Of a DNA stretch of 64,000 nucleotides, positions 36,967 to 48,304 are shown one piece after another. Position 1 is the stretch's first letter; each line of letters starts with the position of its first letter. The translations under genes and the position numbers were made by a program. Below the pieces are notes generated by a model. The model searched no databases and was not told the origin of the DNA. It saw only the letters and a program-made list of their open reading frames with translations. The DNA is from Neurospora tetrasperma FGSC 2508 (Eukaryota > Ascomycota > Sordariomycetes > Sordariales > Sordariaceae), in the NCBI RefSeq assembly GCF_000213175.1, contig NW_009799179.1:8750480-8814479 (forward strand), written 5' to 3'.

Positions 36967-38373
36967 CTACTGCCCAAAAGCAGCACTAGGATACGCCCTC
37001 CCCTTCTTCTTCTTCGGCGCCACCGAACTACTCCTCGAGCTAACCGCACTAGTGGCCCCCGAGGCTGTCGCGCTGGCACCGGCACCAGAACCACTACCGG
37101 GAACGTTGAGCTGGACCATCTCCGGCGGCAAGTCGTTCCATTCGGTTTCCGGTCGCGTGTTTTGGTACGACATGCCGGTTGAGGGGCGGCTGAGGGGTGG
37201 CCTTGTTGCTGTTGTCGAGGGAGGGGCCAAGGCTGGTGTTGAGGCCGATGTTGATGTTGACGAGCTCGGAGGAGGTCCTACCGGGGATTTTGGTGGTGGT
37301 GTAGTCAAAGAGGGTAGGTTGACAGCAGCTGCTAGGACGCCCGTGGCCGTGGCCGAGGCGGTGGCGGTTGTGGCACTGGAAGCCATGATCATTCCGGTGG
37401 GTTGTTGTTGTTGTTGTTGTTGGAGGAGGCGGTTGGGGTTTCGTTTCGGTAAAGAGTAGTTCGCTGCCCCTAACGGTTCTTGTGCTTGTGCTTGTCGACC
37501 GTGTTCTCCAATGTCTCTACGCACAATCCAAGCCGTGTCCGGTCGTAACTTGAAATAATACCCCCTCACTGGGTCGCGACCTTCGGTCCGGAACCCTCGC
37601 TGTCCGTACCACTGGAGTCCTTCCTCGTTTTCGGTCCACACGTGGGCGTAGATGGTTCGCACGTCGATGGTAGAGCCCGCGGCTGGCAGAATCGAGGCGC
37701 TAGCGATGATGTGTTCAAGCGCGGCGGCGGCCAGACCGAGGGATCGGTAGGGGGAGAGGAGGGCGAGCGATTGAATGTAAATGGCGTGGTAAGGGTAGTC
37801 GGCGGGAGCTGATGGGCCAGACTGGTTTTGTTGTATTCGGGGAGCCTGCGGTTGCCCGTTGGGATCTAAGAAAGGGTTCGGTTCGAGCCGACAGACGACG
37901 CCGCCAATGACTTTGGGCTCGGAAGTAGGGTCGTCGCTCCAGAGGATGACGCGCGAGAAGAGACCTGAGGCAAGCGGTTCGAGGACCTTGGCGTAGAAGG
38001 CGTCTGGGTAGGCGACTTGAAGGAGGAGCGAATTGATCCGGCGTAGGGCGGCTATGTGGTGCTCGGCCACCGCGACTATGCTGGCTTGCGAGGGGATCGA
38101 CGGTGGGGATGGGAGAACGGGGATGTTGGCCGGGAGAGTAGCCGTGACGGGCACAAGGCCGGGACGAGCTGGAACTTGTTGCGGCAGTGGAGCCGAGGTG
38201 AGAGAAGAGGGAGGAGGAGGTGGTGGTGGTGGTACGGGGGTTTTCGGAAGCACGCTTGCCGTTGTTGCTGCACCGTTCACGCAGTCTTGAGGGGGAGGGG
38301 CATGTTGAGGTTGTTGTTGCTGCTGCCGGGGTTGGAAGAATGACAGTATCGAGGGTTGTTGACCACGCGACAT
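36967..38373 (-). CDS. GNAT acetyltransferase, Naa50 (NatE)-like, with N-terminal PIP-box-like motif
   Basis: A single uninterrupted frame of 468 residues. The GNAT core lies at about 95-292: YHAIYIQSLALLSPYRSLGL (acetyl-CoA loop R-x-x-G-x-A at about 210-215), then IYAHVWTENEEGLQWYGQRG and GYYFKLRPDTAWIVRRDI. The LAPYR-like strand, the HV-x-N-E-x-Y-x-x-x-GF motif and the YY--L end match the Naa50 family, which acetylates N-terminal Met and supports sister-chromatid cohesion in other eukaryotes. Residues 6-13 read QPSILSFF, which fits the PCNA-interaction consensus Q-x-x-[ILM]-x-x-[FY]-[FY]. Residues 17-95 and 300-450 are Gln/Pro/Ser/Thr-rich and look disordered; the C-terminus is basic (KKKKGRAYPS), a possible nuclear signal. 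Substrate specificity is inferred from family only. Confidence 0.82.
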   Translation of the reverse strand: MSRGQQPSILSFFQPRQQQQQPQHAPPPQDCVNGAATTASVLPKTPVPPPPPPPPSSLTSAPLPQQVPARPGLVPVTATLPANIPVLPSPPSIPSQASIVAVAEHHIAALRRINSLLLQVAYPDAFYAKVLEPLASGLFSRVILWSDDPTSEPKVIGGVVCRLEPNPFLDPNGQPQAPRIQQNQSGPSAPADYPYHAIYIQSLALLSPYRSLGLAAAALEHIIASASILPAAGSTIDVRTIYAHVWTENEEGLQWYGQRGFRTEGRDPVRGYYFKLRPDTAWIVRRDIGEHGRQAQAQEPLGAANYSLPKRNPNRLLQQQQQQQPTGMIMASSATTATASATATGVLAAAVNLPSLTTPPPKSPVGPPPSSSTSTSASTPALAPPSTTATRPPLSRPSTGMSYQNTRPETEWNDLPPEMVQLNVPGSGSGAGASATASGATSAVSSRSSSVAPKKKKGRAYPSAAFGQ

Positions 38374-39901
38374 GCTGAAAGTAAGTGGAAACCGGGAAAG
38401 CTGAATTTACAAAGAACGATAAGTGGGAGAGCGGTATGAGTAAAAAGAGAGGGAAAGAAAGGCTGAAGGAGGAAAATGACCAATGTTGCCGTGGTCACGA
38501 CGAGGGGAGTGTAAATAACCGTCGTGTCAGTCATGAAGTCTGGCCCACCAGCACATGTCGCAGACGCATTTTAGAAGACATTCAGGGACACCACCATTGT
38601 ACCCCTGGCCCACCCGGCAGCGATACCTACACTACATAGTCGTAGTGTACACACAAAGGATGGGCAATGATCCAGACCAGGCTTTTTTGACACCTTGTGT
38701 CGCCCCACATGTAATGGCAACACACGACGGGAGGATGAAGAGGCGGAATGCACTCCGCGTTCATACCTTGAAAAAAAACTGCACGTGCTTGGTTTTGGAG
38801 GGCTTTCAATGATGTTCTGTGTGTATGAGATGGTCGGGTGGTTCGGAAACCGAGGCATATGCCCACCTTGGACGGCTTCTATAAGACAATTCCCATGCAA
38901 CAACATTGAGTTGTATGTACCGGGCCAGACAGTAGTCCTTACCTCTGTCACTCATAGTAACCAATGAATGTGAGTCTAACTCGCAGCCCAAATATCCTGT
39001 CTAAGGGAACCGACAAAGCCCAGTCGCGGTATCGATGTGTTGTAGTATGGAGATAACATGGAATAACACTGAAATTCAGGTACCGGCACAAGCAACCACC
39101 CAAGGCGTCCGCGGCAGGCACGAAGACACGACCAATCCCGGGCCGCGGCGAGGTGGAAGGGAGCATGGAAACTGCTCTTACTTCCACTTCCCTTCCTTGG
39201 CTGGTTGTAGGGTAGCCGCCTGATGGACTCATATGCTCCACTGTCAGCCAGTGCTCACACGCCTGAAGCCCACTACAACTTCTGCATGGACACAACTACC
39301 ACAAAACCGCGACCTGCCGAACATCGCCGTGGATGGACATTTTTCCCATCAACCAAGCTTTGGGCAGGAAATTCCGTCACCACCTACATATCGAACACCA
39401 CTCCATCTCACGGGCATATCGGCTCATTTACGGCTTCCGAACATATTGCGGCTTAGTCAATTGAACATTGCCACACAATACCGGTCCCAGTCGGTATTTA
39501 ACCTTCCTGCCCCCATCACCACTGAAGGCTTTCGAGAACGAACACGCACCACTTAGTGCAGTTGACGGTTTCGGCTTGCTGCAGCCGAGTTGAACGACCC
39601 GTGGATGCTTCAAGGCCACTTCTTCGTGCGTGGACCAAAGGCTCGTTCCGATCAGCACCTGAAAACCGAAAACTACCGGCGAACGGCATCTCCCACCCGC
39701 TACGCCAGTCGAACTCCAACTTTGGCTCGGCCTGCCCTGCATCACCCGAGCCTGGAAGGGTGAAGAGAGTCGCGACAAATCCACTACTTCCACACGTCAC
39801 GCGAGGACCATCTCATACGACAGCTGCCAAATACTCACCGGCTATTCCAGGGGTGTCGATCAGTCCCGATCTAATTTGGGAGGGCGTCTGTCATTGTCAA
39901 G
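38374..39901. other. Divergent promoter region between the acetyltransferase and Sgf11-like genes
   Basis: The two flanking genes are transcribed away from each other, so this 1.5 kb should hold both promoters. Several frames of 80-130 codons occur on both strands without recognisable domains. I see no RNA gene. Confidence 0.55.
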
Positions 39902-41167
39902 ATGTCGTCAGAAGGGGACAGGACCGGCAAGGCTGGTATTGTCGTTGCCCCTGAAGATGTCGGGAGTGTAGACAAGCTCGTAAGCATTTTTGCATCGACC
40001 AAGATCGAGCCAGAGACTTGTACTGACCCTTTCTTGTCCTCCCTGTAGGCATACTCCGTTGTGGATGATTTGCTTTACAATATCCTTCACGACCTAGTCC
40101 TCAAGGTACACCAAGACGAAAAAACCGCGCGGATGAGAACGGCGGCCATCAAAGTCGAAAAGCTCGCTATGGAGAACTCCGATCTATCGACCCCTGATGC
40201 ACGGCCCGAGATTGTCGTGGAAACCGACGCTGCTCTGTACAAGGACGGACACGTTACGTTGAAGGGCAATCCGCTAAAGACTACAAAGGAGATTTTGTGT
40301 CCACGGTGTCAACTTCCCCGTCTGCTTCATCCTACAGATGGCAAAGGAGCCCAAAAGCCAGACCCAAACGTTACTTATTGCAAAAGGCACCCCTATATTG
40401 AAAAGCCAGGCTTCGACATTTATGGACAGACTTGGGTTCAGCCTGGCCCCGGCCGAGGAAAGAAAAAGAAGGACATGGAGAAAAAGATGGACCCCAACGA
40501 TCCTGCAGCCGTGGCAGCCATGGAGGGAAGTGCCAAGGACCGCCCGCCTAACGTGCTCAGCTTTCCCAGCGCTACTTGCTCCAAGTGCAAGCGTTGTATC
40601 CTGGTGACACGTCTCAATAATCACATGGGCTCCTGCATTGGCAACAGTGGGCGAAACGCTAGTAGAGCAGCGGCTCAGAAGATTAGTAACGGTGGGAGCA
40701 ACGGTGGAAGTCAGAACAACGACAACACTCCGCCAGCAAGTCAAAAGGGGACGCCCGTACCAACGAGCCGGGCAACTAGTCCGAGGAAGCGAGACGGTGA
40801 TGAATTTGACGAGGATGGAGATGAAGCTGATCCTATCAGTGCTAAGAAGAAGAAGCTCAAGCCGACGGCTCTACCCAAGAAAGTCATTTTGAAGACCAAG
40901 TCGACGCCGCCCCTTAAGAAGGACAAGATAAAGACCAGTTCGATGCTGAGCGTCGAGCAGAGCGTGGATGACGATGACGTAAAGAACTCCACCGTTCAGG
41001 TGGTTCCCAAGAAGACGACACCGGCAAAAGGCGCATCTCCTGTTAAGAAGCTGAAGATCGGACTAGGCACAAAGCCGCAGCTCAATGCTCCGGGGAAGAA
41101 ATTAGGGAAGAAAGAAAAGGATCACGAGACAGAATCAACGGGAAGAATGTCTTCGCCGCCTCATTAG
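39902..41167 (+). CDS. SAGA deubiquitinase-module subunit Sgf11-like zinc-finger protein
   Basis: Two exons (39902-39979, 40049-41167; intron 69 bp) encode 398 residues. An N-terminal helix at about 33-57 (DDLLYNILHDLVLKVHQDEK) resembles the Sgf11 helix that binds Sus1 and Sgf73. A second region has C-x2-C (110/113) and, 23 residues on, C-x2-H (137/140) within TYCKRHPYIEKPG. The Sgf11-type finger follows at 203-222 (C-x2-C-x11-H-x3-C, with TRLNNHMGSC and then SGRNASRAA). In SAGA, Sgf11 joins Ubp8, Sus1 and Sgf73 to remove ubiquitin from histone H2B during transcription. The C-terminal 160 residues are Lys/Ser/Pro-rich with acidic patches and several basic clusters (SAKKKKLKP). It is much longer than the yeast protein of about 99 residues, as is usual for filamentous fungi. 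Confidence 0.72.
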
Positions 41168-41709
41168 ATCTGGGAGGTGCCTGACTCTAACTGACTCAAA
41201 CACTGACTAACGATGGACTGTTTTGGTAACCACGGGAGGAACCAAAAAAAATGTTTTGGGCGTTACCTATACACACATTTATACATTATACCCCATTCTT
41301 GTCCCAAAAATAGACATTGCTCAAAGACATTGCTCAAGGATTGGAAATCGGACAGAGCCCTTAGATGATAATCGAGATGCCGCATACCGACCCAAGATAT
41401 GTCAATCAAGTAGATTTCTGCCGTGATAGGGCAACGCACGTTGGTCAGACCAGGATGAAATCAGAGTTACCTGGTCACACGTTTCTCTTGTCTTTCACAG
41501 CTGTGTAATGCATGTAAATTGCCTGAGAAGATGAGGTCGACCGTGGGGCCTTTGGTATATCCCAACTACTGTAAATGAGCGCAACAATGCGGCAGCTCAT
41601 TTTGACTAAAAAGTAGTTCAGCGAGCTCTCCAGGCCCACATGCACTTGAACTCCTCACCCCCCCTTTTCATCCCTGATCTCAGTCCCTCACTCACTCCCC
41701 CCGTCGACG
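41168..41709. other. Convergent intergenic region between the Sgf11-like and cyclophilin genes
   Basis: Short interval containing the 3' ends of the two convergent genes. No further gene is visible. Confidence 0.6.
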
Positions 41710-42284
41710 TCAAGCCTCCATATCCTCCTCCCTCACCACCCTCGCCTTCACAATCTTCACCTCCGTCGCCGGCCGATCCTCCTTATCAGTCGGCACCATG
41801 CCCATCCTTCTGATAACCCCCATCCCCTTCTTCACGCGTCCAAAAATCGTATGCTTCCCATCCAACCAAGGCGTCGGCGCCAGCGTAATGAAAAACTGGC
41901 TCCCGTTGGTATTCGGGCCCGCGTTCGCCATGCTCAACACCCCCGCGCCGGTATGTTTCAGGCCAGGGTGGATCTCGTCTTCGAATTTCTCGCCGTAGAT
42001 GGAGGAACCGCCCCGGCCGGTCCCCGTGGGGTCGCCGCCTTGGATCATAAAGTCCTTGATGATTCGGTGGAAGACGGTGGAGTCGTAGTACCCGCGGTCG
42101 GCAAGAGTGGCAAAGTTTTTGCACGTTTTGGGGGCGTGGTTGGTGTAGAGTTCTAGGGTGAAGGTGCCCTGGAGGGTGGGTGGGAGAAGGAGGGTTAGAG
42201 TTGAGGATGAATGAATGGGTGAGGTGAGGTGAGGGAAACAAGGTAAGGTACCATGGTGGTTTCAACAGCGACGTCGGTGGCCAT
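41710..42284 (-). CDS. Peptidyl-prolyl cis-trans isomerase, PPIL1-type cyclophilin
   Basis: Two exons (42284-42252 and 42168-41710; intron 83 bp) encode 163 residues, the normal length of a single-domain PPIL1-type cyclophilin. The enzyme isomerises Xaa-Pro bonds. The family member is usually part of the spliceosome. Catalytic and binding residues are present: [15 protein letters not shown] (Arg46), [20 protein letters not shown] (Trp112, the cyclosporin-contact Trp) and FGRVKKGM. The start at 42284 gives [11 protein letters not shown], a typical PPIL1 opening, and splices in frame to GTFTLELY. The intron is rich in CCTCA and CCCACC. Introns right after the 11th codon are common in this family's fungal members as far as I recall. 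Identity as cyclophilin is firm; the spliceosomal role is inferred. Confidence 0.93.
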
Positions 42285-43269
42285 TTTTAATAACAGGTAT
42301 TGATGGCTTTTTATCGTAGATAATCAGTTGCGGTTTGTTCGTTGGTGGTTGTTTTGTGAGTTTAGTGTTTGAGCTCACTTGGTTACTGTTGGTTGTGATT
42401 AGAGACAGAATTATTTTGAGAGGTATGAGAAGGGTGGGGGAGATGGTTCATGGTTGTGGCTCGATCAGCGTATGGGATAAAGACATGCGGGTGGATTGAG
42501 AAGCCAAAAATTATATGCCATACATATTGATTTCAATAATCTGAAATACCTGGTCTTGTATGTGAAATTCGTTGTCAATGTGAAATTGTAAAGTCGTCCT
42601 TCGACAAGGTTCTGAACAAGTCAATGTTGATGCGGCGACATTCCATGATATGGTCAGTGCACACGTTCCGGAAGCCTTACCAATACAGTTTGATTACATT
42701 TGGGCACTGTCTGTCTTCGCGGGTTAAGTGCCAATTTGTGCGATTGTCGCACAGTGCGATTTACTGTACACCATAGTGTAGTGAGCATCCGGTGCCATGT
42801 GAAATTAAGATTGAGGAATCGTGCTATTTGTAGTCCTTCTATATAGTCATACCCGTTGTAGAAGCGGACAGCAGTAAATTCAAAGAGTTGATTCTTTTGA
42901 AAGTTCCTGTACGATATGGAACACGTACATAAAAGCAATGCATAGAAAATATTGTGTACGAGCTACTGTCATAAACTAATGAAGTCACGCCTCGTTTTCA
43001 ACAACTGTTCAACGTAAGACGTGAATAAATCATCTCTGCATTACACCAGTTATAGGAGACACCCGAACTCATCCTCTTGTTAACATTCAAGAACTCCACA
43101 CGCTCAAACCTCCGTTTACGTATACTGTATCAAACCACCGTCCCTACTCTAGCACACGACTAAGAGACCGAGACCGCCACCTCGCCCAACGTCCCTTCTT
43201 CTTCTTCTTCTTCTTCACAGGACTCAAAGACGCCTGATCAAGCATCCCATCCAACTCATCAACAACATA
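42285..43269. other. Intergenic region between cyclophilin and oxysterol-binding protein genes
   Basis: This should hold the promoter of the minus-strand cyclophilin gene (42285-42900) and the 3' end of the oxysterol-binding protein gene. A TTC trinucleotide run lies at 43197-43215. No gene is supported. Confidence 0.6.
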
Positions 43270-46200
43270 CTAAGCATCCTGGAAAATGGGCTCCAGACCC
43301 TGCCAAGCACTGGGGTCGCCATTCGGACCAGCCTTCGCGCGCCTGTTCCAGTACTCGCCGTTGAACTGCCAGTACTCCTCGCCTGTGATCTCGCACCGCG
43401 CCTTGGTGAACCACGCGGGCTTAAACTCCTCGCCCTTGCTCTCGCGCGCCTTGCGGCGCGCACGCTGGGCCTCCTCGAGTCTGTTCTTCTCCGTCGCCGC
43501 AAAGTCGTACTCGCCCTCTTCCATAGCACGCTGATCGGGGCGGAAGCGAGAATCCGTGGGGGCGAGCCAAGGCTTGAGGTTGTCGTCGAGGTGGTTAAAA
43601 GTGACGACGAAGGGAGTCAGGTTGAAGGGAATGCCGGTGGGACGGGGGTTAGCCTGCCAGATAAGGAAGGCCTTAGATGGGTCATTGATGCTGCCCTGAT
43701 GGACCGTCTCGTTTCCGGACTTCTCCTCAATGGTGGCCTCGTAACCGGGTGTCAAGCGGGCATAAAATTTGGAGTTCCAGCGACCACCCAAGCTGACGCG
43801 GACCTGACCGTTGGCATCGAGGATCTTGCCACCAATCAGGTAGGCACTCGACTTGGTCCAACCTCTGGGCTTGAACTCGACGTAGGAAACCTCGCCGGTG
43901 GTCCAGTTTTTGATCTCCATCACACCGTAATTGTCAACCACGGGGTTACCGGTGATAATGCCAATGACGGATGAAGTGACCTTCTTCCAGGTGTAAAAGT
44001 CCTCCTTGCCGCCGGAAGTCGGCCTGAGCTTAAGAAACCAGGTACCGAGAGGGTTGACATCGAAGGACTTGCCGTAGAATTTGGACTTGACTGCCGATTC
44101 TCCGTAGTAGGTCCACTTGGGAGATTCGGCCCAGGCTGCACCGATGGGTGGGTGATGGCTAACCTGCTCAATGAAGAAGCGGTAGTTCTTGTCCGGTCTC
44201 ACATACTCAAAGGTCTCACCAAGAAGTGGGTTGAACGGCTTAGCAACGCGGCCGATGGTGGATGCGTATTCACTGGCAGCGAAGGCGGAAACATAGATCA
44301 AACGCTCAATGGAATCAGCGCGATCAGCGGCTAGATCCAAGAGGTCGGCGTACTCCATGTCCTCAGCACAGCGGTAGAGGAGTGAGGTGGGCTCGTTGAA
44401 GGATACGGGCAGGGTCATCTTGGTCATGTCCTTGCCAATCATGGATTTGAGGATGCCCTAGACTCCACGTTAGTGCCATGTTTAATATCCAGACTGTTAA
44501 TCCAAACTTACCCAGAGCGAGATAGTGGGTCTGTTGTCCGCATCCATCTTCAACTTGGTCCTGATACCGTTCTCGTATCCCTTGAACGAGTCACTGATAT
44601 CTGTCCCATCTGAGATGACTAGCTGGGTATCGCTCTGCGAAGCCACAGGTTCCGAAGGGGGAAGCTGGGAAACTTCGACGGTACCGGCGTCGACCGCATC
44701 AAAGAACTCTTCCTCATCGGAGTCAGAGTCAGACAACTCTGCCACCTGATCCCTGATGGTCTTTTGACGGCGAATGCTCTGGACCGGCGACTGTGGTCTG
44801 GCATCAGCCTGTTCGGCGTCGGCCTCATCAGTGGCCTCGGCAGCAGCGGCAACAGTTGGTGCAGTTGCCTTCACTTGGCCCTCGTCAATAATGCCTGACC
44901 CAAGAGCTTCCTTGAGGATACGCTTGGTGATCTTCCTCTTTGCCTCGGCCTCGCCAACCCGAGCCTCCAAAGCTTCCTGCTCCCTGGCAACTTGGGCCAT
45001 GCTTTCCTCCCACATCTGGCGCATTTCACTCTCGCGGTCAAGTCTGTACTGCCAGTACGCGTCGCGATCCTTGGAGATGCGCAGGAGGTCGCCGACAAGT
45101 CCCGTAAGAGAGCGGATTGCAGCATCATAGGTAGCCAGAGCTTGAGAGGCCTTGGGATCCGACAACCTGAGGTCGGAGTTCTTGTTGGTTTCCGCCATCA
45201 AGGCTGCGGTGACTTGTGCCATGGTGTCGAGCTGCAGTCTTGCAGACTGTGCAGTGATGTTGAAAGCATCTTTGTTTGCCGATGGAACATCCTGCCCGCT
45301 CGAACCCTCCCCATAGTCATCGTCATCGTCATCCGCGTGGTGATGCTCACCCTTGTCCGCTTCGGTTCCGGCATCGACAAAGTCATCCTCTTCGTTGCTT
45401 CCGTTGCCACTGGCGACGTAGGAGGCTCTGGACGCCCTGGCCGTTGAATGCATCCGAGAAAGCTGCACACTCTGACGGCGGTGCTCGACGAAACTAGCAT
45501 TGTCGCTACCGGCGTCAGATACGCTATGGGCATGCTCCGCCTTTGCTTGCTTCAAGAGTTCGGCATTGCGGACGCGCTGTCTCTCTTCTTCTTTAGCCTG
45601 GTCCTTGGTCCATTGGATGGAGTTGTTGAGGGCCCAGAACCAACGCTTTGCCTCGACTTCGTGATTGGCCTTCAGAGTGTACTTGACCGAGTTTTTCCCT
45701 ATAATTTCAAACTTGGTTTTCTCATCAGGGGTCATATGAAGCTTGGCTATGCGCATGTTAATAGCACCACGGCAGGCAGACCCTGCGTCATCCTGGTGCT
45801 TGTAGTAACTCAAGACGCCATCCTCCAGTACGAACCAACGAAGCTGGTATCCCTTTCTGTAGTTGGTCCACTTTTTCAGATATCCCTTCATCTCGCGAGC
45901 TTCTCTTCCCGCCATAGGATCACCGGACGCCGCAGCAGCTGCCCCATGTGTGGCTGATCCCAAAACGGCCTTCTCTTGAATGCCCCTCTGGGCAGCCACA
46001 GCAGCGGGGGACTTTTTGAGCATAGCCTTTGTAATCTCGTCCTTTGTGACATCCTGTGGGAGCTTGCCATTACGATCTCTGCGGAACGGGTCTGCTCCGT
46101 GCAGCAGTAGAACCTGCATTAGCTTTGTGTTTCTGCGACGCGCGGCTTCGTGAAGGAGCGTGCCGCCGCTCTCGACCGTGGCCGACTCGGCGGCGAATTC

Positions 46201-47299
46201 GGTGCTGTTAATGTCGAGGACGGTCTTGAAACGCGGCTCTTCCAAGACCTCCTCCAAAGTTTTAAAGTCGCCATGGAGGATGAGGTCCTGCACCTGCCGA
46301 ACCTTGTCCTCGGCAAACAACGATCTGGCGAGCTGGAGTTGCTGAAAAATGTCAGGATTGCGAGCGAGATCGATGGGTAACCGCCCTTGATGGTTCGCGA
46401 TCGCATCGTTGATATCCTTGTGCTCGAGGAGCTGACGAACGATGTGGGTTCGTCCCTGTTGGGCTGCAATGTGCAATGGGGTATTTCCGTCTTTGTCGCG
46501 AGCATTGATATCGAGGGAGCCAGCACCATCTGACAAGACGTACTCGACAACAGTCTGTTCGGCACACTGGATAGCCAAATGGAGAATCGTGGTGTCTTCG
46601 AGAGGGCCGGTAATGGCGGACGAAATGCTCATGCGAGGATTGTGCTCGGCAGTATCGCGGATGGCTCTGGAAATCGAGGCTGTGTCGCCGTTGCGAAGAG
46701 CTTCAACGATACGGAACTTGCGTACGGAGGACTCGAGAGAGGCCGCGGCCCCTTTGTCGAAAAGCATGGATGGCGACCTTGCTCCGCCGACGGAAGGTGT
46801 GGCTTGGTGGTTCGAGACCGTTCGGCCTAAGGCGCTGCCAGTGGTAGACAGTCTGGAAGAGTGACCTCTGGACGCCTGTTGGCTAGGGATGTGGATGTTC
46901 TGAGGTGTAGAATAAGAGCCGGACGCTCTCTGGCCGTCGTCGGAGGCCATGTCGTCGTCGACTGGCGGCTTGCGCCTGCTAAGGAGCGAGCGGGCGGCGG
47001 ATTTGGATCGTTTGTGGAGGCTGCAACAAGATAGGTATTAGTTGATGTTGATGAGTGAATCAAGCTAGATCATCAACTGGCGATCGTTGTAGTTGCTGTG
47101 TCTGCTGCGTCAAAACTGAAGCCAGGGAGTGGGAAGGAAGCGACGGGAGCTTGGGAACTGAAGTAGCGTAAACAGGGCAAGCAAGATGCGGGCAGGTGGG
47201 GTGAACAGGATGCGGGTTGGGATGATGCTGCAGTCAGGCTGGTTTCAACCGCCCGAACCACAAGCAAACATGCACTCACCTTTCGCCGGTCTCAGACAT
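43270..47299 (-). CDS. Oxysterol-binding protein, Osh1/Osh2 type (ankyrin-PH-FFAT-ORD)
   Basis: Three exons (47299-47280, 47020-44512, 44457-43270) encode 1238 residues; the introns are 259 and 54 bp. Domains in order: ankyrin repeats at about 100-335 (for example [20 protein letters not shown]); a PH domain at about 384-480 ([20 protein letters not shown] through [14 protein letters not shown]); coiled-coil-like 600-720; an FFAT-like motif EEEFFDAVD at about 777-783, preceded by an acidic Ser/Asp tract; and the sterol-binding ORD at about 840-1238 with the family signature EQVSHHPP at 940-947. Known role: sterol and phosphoinositide exchange at ER-Golgi or nucleus-vacuole contacts, with the FFAT motif binding VAP in the ER. 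Length is close to yeast Osh1 and Osh2. The 20-nt first exon is short but gives a clean GTGAGT donor and CAG acceptor in frame. Confidence 0.93.
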
Positions 47300-47814
47300 T
47301 GCGATCGGAGTTTTGTGAATTAAAGGTGAAGAGGGACTGAATCAAGAAATGTGAAGAGAGTGTGAAAGTGTCGCTAGCACAGGTTACTAACCCCCGCACT
47401 ATGGACGGGACTCGAGGATAAGGAAGGATAGACAGGGAAGACTGTTTGTTGAAGTTCCGTTGCAAGTTGCAACAGCAACACATCAACGTAAGAACAAGAA
47501 GTCCAGACCACCAGAGATTGTCGTCAGAAAAAGGGACCAGAGGACAGCTACGCTGCTTGGTATCAACAACGTGTTTCACTATGCCACTAATTATGAGACT
47601 CCGTATTGCGGGTCAAAGCATTGAGCAAGGAGCTTGGGTCTCTTGGGTACGGTTGCAGAAAAGACGTCCAGGGACCTACACCACATATCATGGGCGGAGG
47701 CAGAGTGGATATATTTCCAAGAGGACAAGGACCAAGACCAGCATGGCGGCGATGCCAATCCTAGCTCTCAAAAAGAAATGACGTTGTTCGCTTGCTTACT
47801 CGGGGGTTGCGGTT

Positions 47815-47891
47815 CGCTTTTGGCTGGCCAAGCTTTTCTCCCCCCTCTCCTATGGGGAGAGGGGGGAGAAAAGCTTGGCCAGCCAAAAGCG
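47815..47891. repeat. Perfect 36-bp inverted repeat with 5-nt loop
   Basis: The left arm 47815-47850 (CGCTTTTGGCTGGCCAAGCT then TTTCTCCCCCCTCTCC) is the exact reverse complement of 47856-47891, around the loop TATGG. Pairing extends imperfectly about 18 bp outward on each side (TACTCGGGGGTT on the left against CCCTCGAGTA on the right). The hairpin would be very stable. It could be a foldback element, a transcript-level hairpin or a replication or assembly artefact. Confidence 0.9.
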
Positions 47892-47983
47892 ACCCGAAAC
47901 CCTCGAGTAGTGGACGGACGCCATGCAGGACGGCGACAACAAGCGGCAGGATTCGTGCGAAAGGGCGGAATCATTCCAGTGCC

Positions 47984-48001
47984 ACACACACACACACACA
48001 C
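47984..48001. repeat. (CA)n microsatellite
   Basis: About nine CA units in a row in the divergent promoter region. Confidence 0.9.
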
Positions 48002-48266
48002 TTTTCCGATGTCAATAGAACCGGGGAAAAGGGACGTCGCTGCACGTGCATTGTGGTTTGTCTCGTGGTCTTTGATGAAACAGCCGCCCGTTCATAGGTT
48101 CAATTGCCTGTTCCAACATAACCGCCGTCTACTGCGGTTGCGAGCAAAAGTTTTACCTCCCTGTCAGGTATCTCACACAGACCACCACAGCCAACGCTTC
48201 GTGAGCACTATGTGGTCAACGACCTGGCCCACGGGTTTAACTTACCCATATCACCATAGTAAATGT

Positions 48267-48304
48267 GTAAGAGAGAGAGAGAAAAAAGAAAGAAAGAAAG
48301 AAAG
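48267..48304. repeat. (GA)n / (AAAG)n microsatellite
   Basis: A purine-only tract: GAGAGAGAGAGA followed by AAAAAGAAAGAAAGAAAGAA. It lies about 650 bp upstream of the thioesterase start. Confidence 0.9.

Noticed and set aside
37052-37459. Plus-strand frame opposite the acetyltransferase C-terminus
   Set aside because: It is antisense to low-complexity coding sequence of a well-supported gene.
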